64,000 nt of DNA from Solirubrobacteraceae bacterium (GCA_029263125.1 JAJCYD010000010.1:20753-84752); one strand, 5' to 3'. Positions 1-8,528 are shown, counted from the stretch's first letter. Notes: generated by a model from the letters alone, not told the origin. Made by a program: numbers and translations.

Positions 1-628
1 ACGTCTGGATCATCTCCTGCGGGGCGACGCGATCGCGCACGAACTCCGTCATCGCCGTGTCGACGAACGCCGGGCACAGCGCCGTGGACTTGATGCCCCT
101 GTCGCCCAGCTCGCGGTTCATCGCCTGCGTGAAGGCGATCACGCCGGCCTTCGTCGCGGAGTAGACGCTCAGCCACGCCTCGCCCTGCTTGCCGGCGACC
201 GACGACGTGTTGACGACGAGCGCGTTTGCGTGTTCCTCGCCGGCCGCGCTCAGCAGGTCCAGCGCCTCGCGATAGAAGAGCGGCAGCGAGCGCAGGTTGG
301 TGGCGAGCTGGATGTCCATCCGCTTGGCGGTCAGCTCGCCGATCGGAGCTCCGATCCCGATGCCGGCGTTGTTGACGAGCACGTCCAGGCGGCCGTAGGC
401 GTTCGCGTGGTCGCTGACGACACGAGCGATGTCGGCCTCGTCGCCGACGTTCGCCGCCGCGTGGCGCACGTCAAGTCCCTCGGCGCTGAGCTGGTCGTAG
501 GCGACCTGCAGCTTCTGGGGCCTACGAGCGACGAGCGTGACGCCATGCCCTTCCTCGGCCAGCATCCTCGCGATCGCCAGGCCGATCCCGCTCGAAGCAC
601 CCGTCACGATCGCAGCGCGATCTGGCAT
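1..628 (-). CDS. SDR family NAD(P)-dependent oxidoreductase (3' end outside window)
   Basis: Short-chain dehydrogenase/reductase, a cytosolic NAD(P)-dependent oxidoreductase whose substrate cannot be told. I read it on the minus strand from the ATG at 628. The Rossmann glycine motif TGASSGIG lies at residues 9-16, NNAG at 86-89, the catalytic serine in NTSSVAG at about 142, and the YSATK catalytic Tyr/Lys at 156 and 160. About 209 residues are present, against a usual 240-260, so only the C-terminal substrate-binding tail is missing beyond position 1. The gene is divergent from the lipoprotein that starts at 698. The family is certain; the substrate is unknown. Confidence 0.9.
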   Translation of the reverse strand, partial: MPDRAAIVTGASSGIGLAIARMLAEEGHGVTLVARRPQKLQVAYDQLSAEGLDVRHAAANVGDEADIARVVSDHANAYGRLDVLVNNAGIGIGAPIGELTAKRMDIQLATNLRSLPLFYREALDLLSAAGEEHANALVVNTSSVAGKQGEAWLSVYSATKAGVIAFTQAMNRELGDRGIKSTALCPAFVDTAMTEFVRDRVAPQEMIQT

Positions 629-697
629 GCGGTCCCTTCCCTCGGCGTCGTCGATGAGCTGCGCTATCCAATCACGAGACGACCTAGAGTTCGCGCA

Positions 698-1672
698 ATG
701 ACCCGCACGCTCGCGATCCTCCTGTCCGCCGTGTTCGTGCTGTCCGCCTGCGGTTCGGGCGACGAGGGCGGCGCGGCCTCGGCGCCCGCCGAGCCGCCGG
801 CCGCGCAGGCGTCGGACTTCCCGTCGGCAGCGGGCAAGACCCTGACGCAGCTCACCGAGGGGCTGAAGGACGACGCGGTCCTGCTGCCCAGCAGCGCCAC
901 CTCGCAGCAGGTCGGCAGCGAGAACCGGCTGGGGTTCATCGTGGTCGACAAGGCCAACAAGCGCGTTGAGCCCACGGCCGTGGCGGTGTACACCGCGCGC
1001 GAGGACGGCACGCAGGTCCGCGGGCCCTTCGTCGCACGCCAGGAGTCATTGGACGTCGCGACGCCCTACCGCAGCGCCCAGACGGTGTCCGATCTGGCGG
1101 AGGGCAAGATCTTCTACCTGGCGTCGCCGGAGTTCGCCTCGGCCGGGCCGCGAGTGGTGATCGGCCTCGCGATGGTCGACGGCGAGATGGTCGTCGCCTC
1201 GCCGACGATGGCGCTGTCCGTGGGCGCCAAGAACGGCCCGCCGGATGTCGGGGATCGAGCGATCCGCGTCCACACGCTGACGGGCGCGGACGTCGGTGGC
1301 AACCTCACGAAGATCAGCACGCGCGTGCCGCCGGCCCCCAAGCTCCTGAATACGGACTTCGCCGACGTCCTGGGCAAGAAGCCGGTCGTGCTGCAGTTCG
1401 CCACGCCCGCTCTGTGCTCGTCTCGCACGTGCGGCCCGGTCGTCGACATCGCCGAGCAGGTCCGCGCCCAGAACGGCAAGGGCGTCGCGTTCATCCAGCA
1501 GGAGATCTACGTCGACAACACGCCACCGAAGCTGCGCCCACAGGTGCAGAAGTGGCGCCTGCAGACCGAGCCCTGGCTGTTCGTCATCGACCGCAAGGGG
1601 ATCATCACCGCGCGCTTCGAGGGCGTCTTCTCGGCCGGCGAGCTCGCCCGCGCGGTCGCACAGGTCCAGTAG
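698..1672 (+). CDS. Thioredoxin-like fold lipoprotein
   Basis: Predicted exported lipoprotein of 324 residues. The ATG at 698 is preferred over upstream in-frame starts because it gives a compact lipoprotein signal with lipobox LSAC (Cys18). A low-complexity Ala/Pro linker follows. The C-terminal ~100 residues look like a thioredoxin fold: a strand (PVVLQFATP), a C-x4-C motif (CSSRTC, Cys240 and Cys245), then PWLFVIDRKGIITARFEG, the usual late strand pair of TlpA/redoxin proteins. The cysteine spacing is not the classical CxxC, so disulfide exchange activity is uncertain. The middle part (residues ~50-200) is not recognised. It is transcribed alone, just before the tRNA gene. Confidence 0.8.
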   Translation: MTRTLAILLSAVFVLSACGSGDEGGAASAPAEPPAAQASDFPSAAGKTLTQLTEGLKDDAVLLPSSATSQQVGSENRLGFIVVDKANKRVEPTAVAVYTAREDGTQVRGPFVARQESLDVATPYRSAQTVSDLAEGKIFYLASPEFASAGPRVVIGLAMVDGEMVVASPTMALSVGAKNGPPDVGDRAIRVHTLTGADVGGNLTKISTRVPPAPKLLNTDFADVLGKKPVVLQFATPALCSSRTCGPVVDIAEQVRAQNGKGVAFIQQEIYVDNTPPKLRPQVQKWRLQTEPWLFVIDRKGIITARFEGVFSAGELARAVAQVQ

Positions 1673-1689
1673 CGGTACGTTCTGCGCCC

Positions 1690-1762
1690 GGGCCGGTAGC
1701 TCAGTGGTCAGAGCAGCGGACTCATAATCCGTCAGACGTAGGTTCGAGTCCTACCCGGCCCA
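1690..1762 (+). tRNA. tRNA-Met (CAT), elongator type
   Basis: 73-base cloverleaf. The 7-bp acceptor stem GGGCCGG/CCGGCCC is perfect; the T arm is GTAGG-TTCGAGT-CCTAC; the anticodon arm GGACT-CATAA-TCC has anticodon CAT. The D arm carries the usual TAGCTCAG...GAGCA. The discriminator base is A and no CCA is encoded. The body (GCAGCGGACTCATAATCCG) resembles elongator Met tRNA rather than initiator tRNA, which would have a mismatched first acceptor pair. A CAT anticodon could also mark lysidine-modified tRNA-Ile2. Confidence 0.9.
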
Positions 1763-2028
1763 TGGCCGTCAAGGCTGAGCAGGCCTGCAGTCGGAGCCGG
1801 TCCAGCTTCCAGCAGCGCGCACCGAGAGCTCGGCCAAGCTCAACTCTTCGGGTCGGGGCATGATCCAACCGACCCCATCGGCCCACTCTTGTTCGGACGT
1901 ATCACCGAGCCGGTCGTGTGCGACAGTGGTTGGGCCCGGCTGCTGGATGTCGGCGACGGGCTCGTGTGGGGTCCGATGCGCAGGTCGCCCCGGCGCGCTT
2001 GGCGACCCCGGTCGGGATTCATACAGTG
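1763..2028. other. Non-coding stretch between tRNA-Met and a decayed TA locus
   Basis: About 265 bases with no convincing gene. Overlapping short frames on both strands show no recognisable protein. One plus-strand frame around 1890-2020 has protein-like composition but no start or homologous motif I recognise. Its position beside a tRNA 3' end and a broken toxin-antitoxin pair is compatible with remnants of an old insertion, but I see no duplicated tRNA end that would define an attachment site. Confidence 0.4.
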
Positions 2029-2195
2029 ATGGCTGTGTCGATTGCCGACCAACCCGACGAGCCGCGAGTGCGTGTCTATCCGCCCGACGAGGCTCTGCGG
2101 CGCCAAGCCCCTTCCGCCTCGGGAGCGCTTCGTCGTCGAGGACATTCCCCAGGGCTGAGTGGGCGGCATTTCAGGAGGCGCTGGCCGAGGGATGA
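2029..2195 (+). pseudogene. Decayed VapB-like antitoxin gene
   Basis: Three consecutive reading frames carry pieces of one small protein. Frame one starts at the ATG at 2029 and gives MAVSIADQPDEPRVRVYPPD. The next frame, around 2114-2150, gives PPRERFVVEDIP. The third gives AEWAAFQEALAEG and stops at 2195. Spliced together these make a coherent antitoxin of about 50 residues of the kind found upstream of PIN-domain toxins in actinobacteria. At least two frameshifts separate the pieces, so no full product can be made. The stop overlaps the ATG of the toxin remnant in an ATGA arrangement typical of TA operons. Confidence 0.6.
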
Positions 2196-2289
2196 CCGAC
2201 GTTCGCCCGGTGGGCGTGGTCGTCGACACGACGCGGTGTTCAGCGCGGCCCCTGGGCTAGAGCTTCCTTCCGCCCTTCCGCAGACGTAG
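2192..2289 (+). pseudogene. Decayed PIN-domain (VapC-like) toxin remnant
   Basis: Starts with ATG at 2192, overlapping the antitoxin remnant by four bases. It reads MTDVRPVGVVVDTT and then, after another frame change near 2230, VFSAA. Together these give VVVDTT-VFSA, the first beta strand and first catalytic Asp region of a PIN nuclease. Only this N-terminal piece is recognisable; the rest of a ~130-residue toxin is absent before the next gene at 2380. It is a remnant, not a functional toxin. The identification rests on a short motif plus operon architecture. Confidence 0.5.
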
Positions 2290-2379
2290 CCGGGCGCTGG
2301 GTCAAGGGCGCAATGCCCGGGGACGCCTGCGCCACCCATTCGACGAGGCGCCGCTGGGTCGCTTGTCTACGGTACTGGT

Positions 2380-3132
2380 GTGAGCGATCGAGCTGATGGG
2401 AAGTCGCAGCGATCCGGCCGCAGCAGTTCCACGCGCGGCCCGGTCGCGCGCTGCGATGCCACGCCGGTGGCGCGCCGTGGCTTGGTGCTCGCCGCCGCGG
2501 CGAGCAGTGCCGCGCTGATCGCGGAAGCGCTGCACGGTGCGGAGGACGTCCGAGCGGGAGTCGGGCCGGCGCCGGCGCTCGTCGTGCTGCTGGCCGTCCA
2601 GCTGGTAGCGATCGTGGCGGCGCTCATGGGCCGGCGCTGGGGCGTGCGCATCGTGCTGGCGGTTGCCGTCGGCTGGGTCATCGGCGCGCTCGTCGACCAC
2701 GTGCTGGTGTTCACCGATCCGGCGGGATTTCGTGACGGATGGTCGTCCACGCTGGCCGTGTTCGCGTTGATCGCGCTCAACACGGCCAGCGCGATGTTCG
2801 CGCTCGCGCCGTCGATGCCGGCACGCTGGGACACGCTGAAGACCCCGGTGGCCGACGCGTGGCCCGCAGCGGACCGCGGCCGAATCTTCGTCCTCGATGT
2901 CCGCACACCTCGCGAGCGCGCCAGCGGGATGATCCCCGGGGCCGCGGTCGCCTCCTGGCGCGACCCCGTGGCTCCCGATGACTGTCGGGAAGTCCTCGTC
3001 GTTTGCTCCCACGGCGCCCGCTCGCTCAGCGCCGCCCGCACCCTGCACGACCGCGGCGTCGATGCGCGATCGCTCAGCGGCGGCATGAACGCCTACCGCC
3101 GCGACGGCCTTCCACTCGATCGCCAATCGTGA
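2380..3132 (+). CDS. Membrane protein with C-terminal rhodanese domain
   Basis: 250 residues from a GTG start. A basic N-terminus is followed by about four membrane helices (residues ~33-145). A rhodanese-like domain follows (~160-245) with the active-site loop CSHGARS at Cys209 and an upstream VLDVRTPRERASGMIPGA segment typical of single-domain rhodaneses. A persulfide-transfer role at the inner face of the membrane is the family expectation; the acceptor is unknown. Membrane-anchored rhodaneses often act in thiosulfate or sulfide handling, but no sulfur gene lies nearby. Inverted repeat 3281-3303 may end this transcript. Confidence 0.8.
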   Translation: MSDRADGKSQRSGRSSSTRGPVARCDATPVARRGLVLAAAASSAALIAEALHGAEDVRAGVGPAPALVVLLAVQLVAIVAALMGRRWGVRIVLAVAVGWVIGALVDHVLVFTDPAGFRDGWSSTLAVFALIALNTASAMFALAPSMPARWDTLKTPVADAWPAADRGRIFVLDVRTPRERASGMIPGAAVASWRDPVAPDDCREVLVVCSHGARSLSAARTLHDRGVDARSLSGGMNAYRRDGLPLDRQS

Positions 3133-3280
3133 CGATGATCGTCGGCGGCGGCGGCCACACGACGCCATCACCATGACGTCGATCCCGCGCCGGGCCGCGG
3201 CACCACTCAAGCAGTGCTCACGATGGCGCCCGATGTGAGACGCGCGACATGATCTCGGTTTCAGCGCAGCGACTGAGCAT

Positions 3281-3303
3281 CCACGACGCGTGAGCCACGC
3301 GTC
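3281..3303 (+). terminator. Perfect 10-bp hairpin downstream of rhodanese gene
   Basis: Arms ACGACGCGTG and CACGCGTCGT around a 3-base loop make a perfect 10-bp stem. There is no T-run after it, so it may be a Rho-dependent site, an RNA-stabilising hairpin or a protein-binding palindrome rather than a classical intrinsic terminator. Confidence 0.4.
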
Positions 3304-3338
3304 GTGCGCGGTGACGTCGGCGCCGGCGTGATTAGGCT

Positions 3339-3599
3339 ATGCCGATGGATTCGGAGTCCGGTCGCCCAGGCGACGTCAGCGACAAGGCGATCATCGAGCT
3401 GGGACCGATCGCGACGCGGCTGCGCGAGGAGGTCGAGCTCGACGATCGCAGCTGGGATCTCGTCGTCAAGGCGCTCACGCGCGCGCTGATGGCGGGCGTG
3501 CGGATTGGCGGGGCAGAGGTGGCGGCGCAGGCGATCGAGAGCGGACTCCCGATCACGCTCAACATGGAGGTCGACGCCGGCGAGTCCGACGACGACTGA
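3339..3599 (+). CDS. Hypothetical protein, 86 aa
   Basis: Small, acidic, soluble protein with no signal peptide or membrane helix. Residues ~17-65 are predicted mostly helical, and the tail is rich in Asp. ATG codons at 3339 and 3345 are both possible starts. I do not recognise the family. It stands alone, 80 bases before the next gene, in a run of small hypothetical genes. Confidence 0.6.
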   Translation: MPMDSESGRPGDVSDKAIIELGPIATRLREEVELDDRSWDLVVKALTRALMAGVRIGGAEVAAQAIESGLPITLNMEVDAGESDDD

Positions 3600-3679
3600 G
3601 CTGAGCCCGGCGGGTGCGCGATACTGGGCACTGCCGAGGTGGCGCCACGCCGCCGCTGATGTGACGCAAAGGGGATGAG

Positions 3680-3880
3680 ATGGGCGAACTGCTGCGCAAG
3701 ATGTTCCGAGGCGACTACGACAGCAAGTCCGACGACCAGCTCGAGTCCGTCGCGGAGGGCGCGCTCATGATGCAGGAGCAGCTCGCTCGCGACATCATCT
3801 CGCTGGCCGAGGAGGCCGGGCTGCCCCGCTCGGATGTGCGCGTCGTGCGTGCCACCGAGCTGTTCGAGAAGTTGAAGTAG
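3680..3880 (+). CDS. Small hypothetical protein, paralogue of the next gene
   Basis: 66 residues, preceded by a good ribosome-binding site (AAAGGGGA about 6 bases upstream of the ATG). It is predicted all-helical and soluble. It shares a pattern with the product of 3888-4100: an MG-x2-(I/L)-R-(K/R) opening, an E-x4-A-E-x-AL-x-MQ-x2-L-x-RD segment and a charged C-terminal helix, so the pair look like a tandem duplication. Only seven bases separate the two genes, so they are surely co-transcribed. I do not recognise the function; the amphipathic helices suggest a homo- or heteromeric helical bundle. Confidence 0.65.
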   Translation: MGELLRKMFRGDYDSKSDDQLESVAEGALMMQEQLARDIISLAEEAGLPRSDVRVVRATELFEKLK

Positions 3881-3887
3881 GCAGAGC

Positions 3888-4100
3888 ATGGGCTACTACA
3901 TCCGCAGGCTGCTGGGCATGAACCACGAGTTTGAGTCCCGCGAGGAGATCGTCCAGTGCGCCGAGTCCGCGCTGCGCATGCAGCTGCTGCTGTCGCGCGA
4001 CGTCCTCGCGATCACCGAGCTGCTGGCGCTCCCCGACGAATACAAGATCGAGGACCGCCGGATCCAGCGGGCACGCGAGTCCGTTCGGATCCTCGGGTAG
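3888..4100 (+). CDS. Small hypothetical protein, paralogue of the previous gene
   Basis: 70 residues, all-helical, no signal peptide. It aligns without gaps to the N-terminal 50 residues of the 3680-3880 product: CAESALRMQLLLSRDVLAI here matches VAEGALMMQEQLARDIISL there. The C-terminus differs (EDRRIQRARESVRILG). The close spacing indicates translation from the same mRNA. Function unknown. It is followed 20 bases later by a lipoprotein gene that may belong to the same operon. Confidence 0.65.
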   Translation: MGYYIRRLLGMNHEFESREEIVQCAESALRMQLLLSRDVLAITELLALPDEYKIEDRRIQRARESVRILG

Positions 4101-4120
4101 GCGGCATCCGACGGGCGCGC

Positions 4121-5047
4121 GTGCGCGGCCGGGCGAGCGCGCTTGCCGCCGCGCTCGCCCTCGGCGTCGTCGCGTGCGGTGGCTCCGACTCGCAGACGCC
4201 GCAGGTCACAACGACCGCCACCACGACAGCGACCGCAGCTGCCGCGGCCGCGCCCGCGCTGTGCGGGCCGCTGCGCAGACGGGTCACCGGCAGGATCACC
4301 ACGGCGAGCGCCAGCGAGCTGTCAGGTCTCGTGCGGTCGCGCTCGCAGCCGGGTGTGCTGTGGACCCACAACGACTCCGGTGACCGCGCGCGCCTGCTCG
4401 CGGTCGGTGACGACGGCCGCCTGCGTGGCGAGTTCACGGTGCCCGGCGCCGTCAACGTCGACTGGGAGGACATCGCGATCCGCGGCCGCACGCTGTACAT
4501 CGCCGATATCGGCGACAACGTCGCGGCTCGGACATCCGTCACGGTCTACCGCGTGGCGGAGCCTCGCGTCGCCGATGGCGCCCGCTCGACCGCGCCGGCG
4601 ACGCCGATCGAGCTGCGCTATCCGCGCGGCCCGCGCGACGCCGAGGCGCTGCTCGTCGATCCGGTCAGCGGATCGCTCGTGATCGTGGAGAAGCGCTTCG
4701 ACGGGAGATCCGGCGTCTACGTCGCCGATCGGCCCACCGGCGGAGCGGTCAGCACGCTGCGCATGTCCGGGCGCCTGTCGCTCGGCCTGGCAGAGCTCGT
4801 CACGGCCGCTGACGTGTCGGCCGACGGCCGCACGCTCGCGCTGCGCACCTACACGACGCTGCTCGTCTGGAGCCGGCGCCGTGGTGAGAGCGTGGCGGCG
4901 GCACTGCGCCGCCGACCCTGCGCCAGCGACGTCGATTTCGAGGGGGAGGGGCAGGGCGAGGCGCTGGCCCTCAGCGGCAGCGGTCGATCCGCCTACACGG
5001 TGCCGGAGGGAACCCGTCCGGCGATACGCGCCTACATGCCACGTTGA
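4121..5047 (+). CDS. Exported lipoprotein, beta-propeller-like
   Basis: 308 residues. The GTG at 4121 gives a classical lipoprotein signal ending in GVVACGG (lipid Cys19), so I prefer it over the longer open frame that reaches back into the previous gene. A Thr/Ala-rich linker follows. The body has repeated strand patterns such as LWTHNDSGDRARLLAVGDDGR, WEDIAIRGRTLYIADIGDN and GQGEALALSGSGRSAYT, which resemble an esterase-like or NHL-type propeller. Function is not established; it is probably a surface-anchored binding or enzymatic propeller. It is followed by two hairpins and then a regulator gene. Confidence 0.75.
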   Translation: MRGRASALAAALALGVVACGGSDSQTPQVTTTATTTATAAAAAAPALCGPLRRRVTGRITTASASELSGLVRSRSQPGVLWTHNDSGDRARLLAVGDDGRLRGEFTVPGAVNVDWEDIAIRGRTLYIADIGDNVAARTSVTVYRVAEPRVADGARSTAPATPIELRYPRGPRDAEALLVDPVSGSLVIVEKRFDGRSGVYVADRPTGGAVSTLRMSGRLSLGLAELVTAADVSADGRTLALRTYTTLLVWSRRRGESVAAALRRRPCASDVDFEGEGQGEALALSGSGRSAYTVPEGTRPAIRAYMPR

Positions 5048-5096
5048 GATCGGGGTTTAGTCCCGCCGAGGCCGGGCAACACCTTGATCAGAGCCC

Positions 5097-5181
5097 GCCG
5101 AGAGCTTTGGTTCGGCCCATAACCCCCCCCGCCTGCCCCGCTCTCGGCTCCAGCGCCCGGTCCTTCCCCAAGGCCGGGCGC
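5097..5181 (+). terminator. Two consecutive hairpins after the lipoprotein gene
   Basis: Two inverted repeats lie in the 217-base gap. The first has arms GCCGAGAGC (5097-5105) and GCTCTCGGC (5140-5148) with a 34-base loop that includes a run of C. The second has GCGCCCGG (5153-5160) against CCGGGCGC (5174-5181), extended inward by CCTT/AAGG after a bulged T, with a CCCC loop. The second is a strong terminator-like stem although no clear T-tract follows. Confidence 0.45.
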
Positions 5182-5264
5182 GGTTCGTTAAGCGCCCGCT
5201 CTCGCCGTTCGTCGGGCGCGCTGCAAAGGAACGCGGGCGGGCCCGTCGAATCAGCTTCTCGTCC

Positions 5265-6128
5265 ATGAAGAGATCTGCAACGACGGCGGCCCCCGAGTCG
5301 CTCTCCACCTACATCCAGGCCCGCTTCGACGACTTCTCGCGCTCGCAGAAGGACGTCGCCCAGTACATCGTCGACCATCTCGACGAGGTCGCCTTCCAGA
5401 CCGCGGAGGAGCTTGCACGGCGTGCGAACACCTCGTCGAGCACCGTCGTGCGCTTCTCGCAGGCGCTGGGCTTCGAGGGCTACCCCGAGCTGCAGCACTC
5501 CGCTCGCGAGGAGTACCGGCGCAGGCACGCGACGTCGCCGGTCACGACGGAGTTCGCGGGCACCGCCGCGCCGCTGTTCTCGCTGGATCAGAACGAGTTC
5601 GAGACGATGCTCGCCGCCGATCACGTCAACGTCGAGGACACCGCGCGCAAGGTCTCTCGCTCGGAGGTCGAGGCCGCCGTCGAGGCGATCGCGACGACGC
5701 CCCGCCTGCTCGTCGCCGGCACCGACCAGATGGCATTCTTCGCCTCCTACCTGCGCCACCTGCTGATGCTGCTGGACCTGCGCGCGGAGATCGTCGCAAG
5801 TCCCTCCCAGGAAGCGCTGGGGCGGCTCAGCCGCATCGACGAGGAGACGCTCGTCATCGGGCTGTCGGCGGGCCGTCCGCATCCGCTCGTCGTGCGCGCG
5901 ATGAAGCTCGCGCGCCACCGCAAGGCGCGCACGATGGCGATCACCGACGCGACGCTCTCGGAGGTCGCCAAGCTCGCCCAGATCCGGCTGTACTACTCCT
6001 CCAACAGCCCCGCCTACGTGCGCTCGCACACGGCGCTGCTGAGCATGGTCCAGGCGCTGGCCTACGGGGTCTACGCCCGCGATGCCGACGGCTACGCCGA
6101 CCGCATCAAGGCGTTCAAGCTGAAGTAG
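5265..6128 (+). CDS. MurR/RpiR family transcriptional regulator
   Basis: 287 residues. The N-terminal RpiR-type helix-turn-helix (residues ~13-85, with [32 protein letters not shown]) binds DNA. The C-terminal half (~125-260) is a SIS sugar-phosphate-binding domain, with the [16 protein letters not shown] and [16 protein letters not shown] strand-helix units. Such proteins sense phosphorylated sugars. It lies 31 bases upstream of pdxS in the same direction, so it may share a transcript with pdxST, but no direct evidence ties it to B6 control. Its own operator could be in the 5182-5264 gap. Confidence 0.85.
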   Translation: MKRSATTAAPESLSTYIQARFDDFSRSQKDVAQYIVDHLDEVAFQTAEELARRANTSSSTVVRFSQALGFEGYPELQHSAREEYRRRHATSPVTTEFAGTAAPLFSLDQNEFETMLAADHVNVEDTARKVSRSEVEAAVEAIATTPRLLVAGTDQMAFFASYLRHLLMLLDLRAEIVASPSQEALGRLSRIDEETLVIGLSAGRPHPLVVRAMKLARHRKARTMAITDATLSEVAKLAQIRLYYSSNSPAYVRSHTALLSMVQALAYGVYARDADGYADRIKAFKLK

Positions 6129-6159
6129 GCGCCGAAGCCTCGCCGTTAGACTGGGCTGG

Positions 6160-7044
6160 GTGAGAGACGAAGCGACATTCCGCGTCAAGGCGGGCCTTGC
6201 CGAGATGCTCAAGGGCGGCGTGATCATGGACGTCGTCGACGCCGAGCAGGCGGGCATCGCCGAGTCCGCCGGCGCAGCCGCGGTGATGGCCCTTGAGCGC
6301 GTGCCGGCCGACATCCGCCGTGACGGCGGGGTCGCTCGGATGTCCGATCCCGCGATGATCAAGGCGATCCAGGACGCGGTCACGATCCCGGTGATGGCCA
6401 AGGCGCGCATCGGCCACATCGCCGAGGCGCAGGTGCTCGAGGCGCTCGAAGTCGACTACATCGACGAGTCGGAGGTGCTGACGCCGGCCGACGACGCCAA
6501 CCACATCGACAAGTGGCCGTTCAGCGTCCCATTCGTGTGTGGTGCGACGAACCTCGGCGAGGCGCTGCGGCGCATCGGCGAGGGCGCCGCGATGATCCGC
6601 TCCAAGGGCGAGGCGGGCACCGGCGACATCGTCGAGGCGGTGCGTCACATGCGGTCGATTCGCGCCGATATCCGGCGCCTGGCGACGCTCGACGAATCCG
6701 AGCTCGCGACGGCAGCCAAGGAGCTCGGCGCCCCGCTGGATCTCGTCCGCGGCGTCGCGCACGAGGGTGGCCTGCCCGTCGTGCTGTTCTGTGCCGGGGG
6801 CATCGCGACCCCCGCCGACGCGTCGCTGATGATGCAGCTCGGTGCGGAGGGCGTCTTCGTCGGCTCTGGCATCTTCAAGTCCTCAGATCCGCAGGCGCGG
6901 GCGCAGGCGATCGTCGAGGCAACGACGCACTTCGCCGACGCCGAGCGCGTCGCACGCGCGTCAGAGGGACTCGGCGAGGCGATGACGTCGCTGGAGACGA
7001 GCTCGCTGCACGGCGAGCAGCTGCTGGCCCAGCGCGGCTGGTAG
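6160..7044 (+). CDS. pdxS: Pyridoxal 5'-phosphate synthase, lyase subunit PdxS
   Basis: 294 residues, full length for PdxS (Pdx1). It condenses ribose 5-phosphate, glyceraldehyde 3-phosphate and ammonia into PLP in the cytosol, forming a dodecamer capped by PdxT. The conserved active-site residues fall at the usual positions: Asp24 (VIMDVVD), Lys81 (VMAKARIGH) and Lys149 ([11 protein letters not shown]). The start is GTG at 6160. pdxT follows eight bases later. Nothing is missing or unusual. Confidence 0.97.
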   Translation: MRDEATFRVKAGLAEMLKGGVIMDVVDAEQAGIAESAGAAAVMALERVPADIRRDGGVARMSDPAMIKAIQDAVTIPVMAKARIGHIAEAQVLEALEVDYIDESEVLTPADDANHIDKWPFSVPFVCGATNLGEALRRIGEGAAMIRSKGEAGTGDIVEAVRHMRSIRADIRRLATLDESELATAAKELGAPLDLVRGVAHEGGLPVVLFCAGGIATPADASLMMQLGAEGVFVGSGIFKSSDPQARAQAIVEATTHFADAERVARASEGLGEAMTSLETSSLHGEQLLAQRGW

Positions 7045-7052
7045 GCCACCCC

Positions 7053-7604
7053 ATGATCGGTGTGCTCGCGCTGCAGGGCGGCTTCGCGGCGCACGCCCGG
7101 ATGCTGCGCAGCTTGGGAGCGCACGTCCGCGAGGTGCGCGTTCCCGGCGACCTGGCTCACCTGGATGGGCTCGTCATGCCCGGCGGCGAGTCGACGACGA
7201 TGACCCTCGGCATCGAGCGCGAGGGACTCGCCGACCCGCTTCGCGAGCTGGCGGCCTCGGGCACACCGATCCTCGCCACGTGCGCGGGGCTGATCATGCT
7301 CGACCGCGAGCACCTCGGCGTGATGGACATCGTGGCGCGGCGCAACGCGTTCGGGCGCCAGGTGCGGTCATTCGAGGCGGACGTCGCGGTCGCCGGCTTC
7401 CCCGGGCCACCGGTGCGAGCGATCTTCATCCGTGCGCCCTGGATCGCCGAACACGCCGACGACGTCGAGATCCTCGCGTCGGTTGACGGGCACGCGATCG
7501 CCGCACGCCAGGGCAACCTGCTGGCAGTCGCGTTTCACCTCGAGCTTGGTGCTGACACGCGGTTGCACGAGCACTTCCTGCAACTCAGCGCGGTGTCACC
7601 GTGA
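7053..7604 (+). CDS. pdxT: Pyridoxal 5'-phosphate synthase, glutaminase subunit PdxT
   Basis: 183-residue class I glutamine amidotransferase that feeds ammonia to PdxS. The oxyanion-type motif PGGEST (43-48), the nucleophile Cys77 in ATCAGL and the His162-x-Glu164 pair in FHLEL are all present. The ATG at 7053 follows pdxS by eight bases. The 3' end overlaps the end of the convergent lipoprotein gene by nine bases, leaving no room for a separate terminator. Confidence 0.97.
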   Translation: MIGVLALQGGFAAHARMLRSLGAHVREVRVPGDLAHLDGLVMPGGESTTMTLGIEREGLADPLRELAASGTPILATCAGLIMLDREHLGVMDIVARRNAFGRQVRSFEADVAVAGFPGPPVRAIFIRAPWIAEHADDVEILASVDGHAIAARQGNLLAVAFHLELGADTRLHEHFLQLSAVSP

Positions 7605-8513
7605 GCTGTCGCTGATCAGCCTCGTGCTCTCGTCGGGCAGGCAGTTGGATGGTGCGTCGCCCGCGTTCTCCGCCAGCCTGACGAACTCGTCGGTCGCGTC
7701 GAAGACGATCGATTCGTCGGGGACCTCGATGCGCAGCGTGGGGTCGTACCTGGTCACGTTCAGCGTGAGGGCGGCCGCCGGTTGCCCGGGCAGCTGGAAG
7801 CGCAGGCGAAAACGGCGGACGAGGTCCTTGTCGTCGACCCAGAAGACATAGCTGAGCGTGACGTCGCCGAGGGTGTCCAGGCAGCCGGGAAGGTCCTTAT
7901 CGGCGATGAGGTCCAGGATCTCGGCGTACGTCGTGGTGACGCGATAGCGCTTGGTCATCACGTCGCCGATGCGCTCCGGTCCCGCATCTTCGATCTTCGG
8001 CTGAAGCTTCTTCAACAGGTCCAGCGCTTCCTTCGGAGTCTGGTTCTCCAGGCGCCGCAGTTCCGCGAATCCAGCGGCTTCGGCGAGCTTGTCCTGGTCG
8101 ACCTTGATCCATTTCGTGCCGGAGGGGATCGCGTTGTCCAGGCGCCTGCCGATCGAGGGGTCGATCGGCACGATCTCAAACGGCTCGTCGATGAAGCTCT
8201 CGCTGCGCTCGCCGCCGACGATGATCACGGTGCGCACCCGCTGCTCGTCTGCCTGGATCTGTCCGTAGCCGCGGAACGTCGCCAAGCTTCCGTCGTCGTC
8301 GCTGATGCGTCCGCGCAGGGTGTAGCGAACGCCGAGATCCTTTTCGGCGTCGTTGACGCGCTGCAGTGCTTCAAAGAGCGGGTTGTCGCCGGCGCCGTCG
8401 TCTCCGCAGCCGGACCAGCCGTATGCCAGTGCGACACATATGGCGAGCATCCCCACTCGTATGATGCCGCGTCTGATCGCCCGAGTCTTGCAGATCAGCG
8501 GCGGTTGTTGCAC
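7596..8513 (-). CDS. Exported lipoprotein (LppX/LprG-like fold possible)
   Basis: Up to 305 residues. The lipobox YGWSGC places the lipid Cys at 36 when counted from the longest start; a shorter start at Met22 would also give a normal signal. The mature part has long amphipathic strands, a VTTTYAEILDLI helix and a C-terminal LRIEVPDESIVFD segment. This general plan recalls mycobacterial LppX/LprG lipid-carrier lipoproteins, but I see no diagnostic motif. It is convergent with pdxT and 15 bases downstream of the YihY-type gene, so the two may be co-transcribed. Confidence 0.75.
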   Translation of the reverse strand: MQQPPLICKTRAIRRGIIRVGMLAICVALAYGWSGCGDDGAGDNPLFEALQRVNDAEKDLGVRYTLRGRISDDDGSLATFRGYGQIQADEQRVRTVIIVGGERSESFIDEPFEIVPIDPSIGRRLDNAIPSGTKWIKVDQDKLAEAAGFAELRRLENQTPKEALDLLKKLQPKIEDAGPERIGDVMTKRYRVTTTYAEILDLIADKDLPGCLDTLGDVTLSYVFWVDDKDLVRRFRLRFQLPGQPAAALTLNVTRYDPTLRIEVPDESIVFDATDEFVRLAENAGDAPSNCLPDESTRLISDSSR

Positions 8514-8528
8514 AAACCTGCGGGCGCT

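Noticed and set aside
230..697. N-terminal extension of the thioredoxin-like lipoprotein
   Set aside because: It is antisense to the SDR gene and would hide the lipoprotein signal that begins at 698.
1690..2289. Genomic island attachment site at tRNA-Met
   Set aside because: I found no second copy of the tRNA 3' end within the window and no integrase gene.
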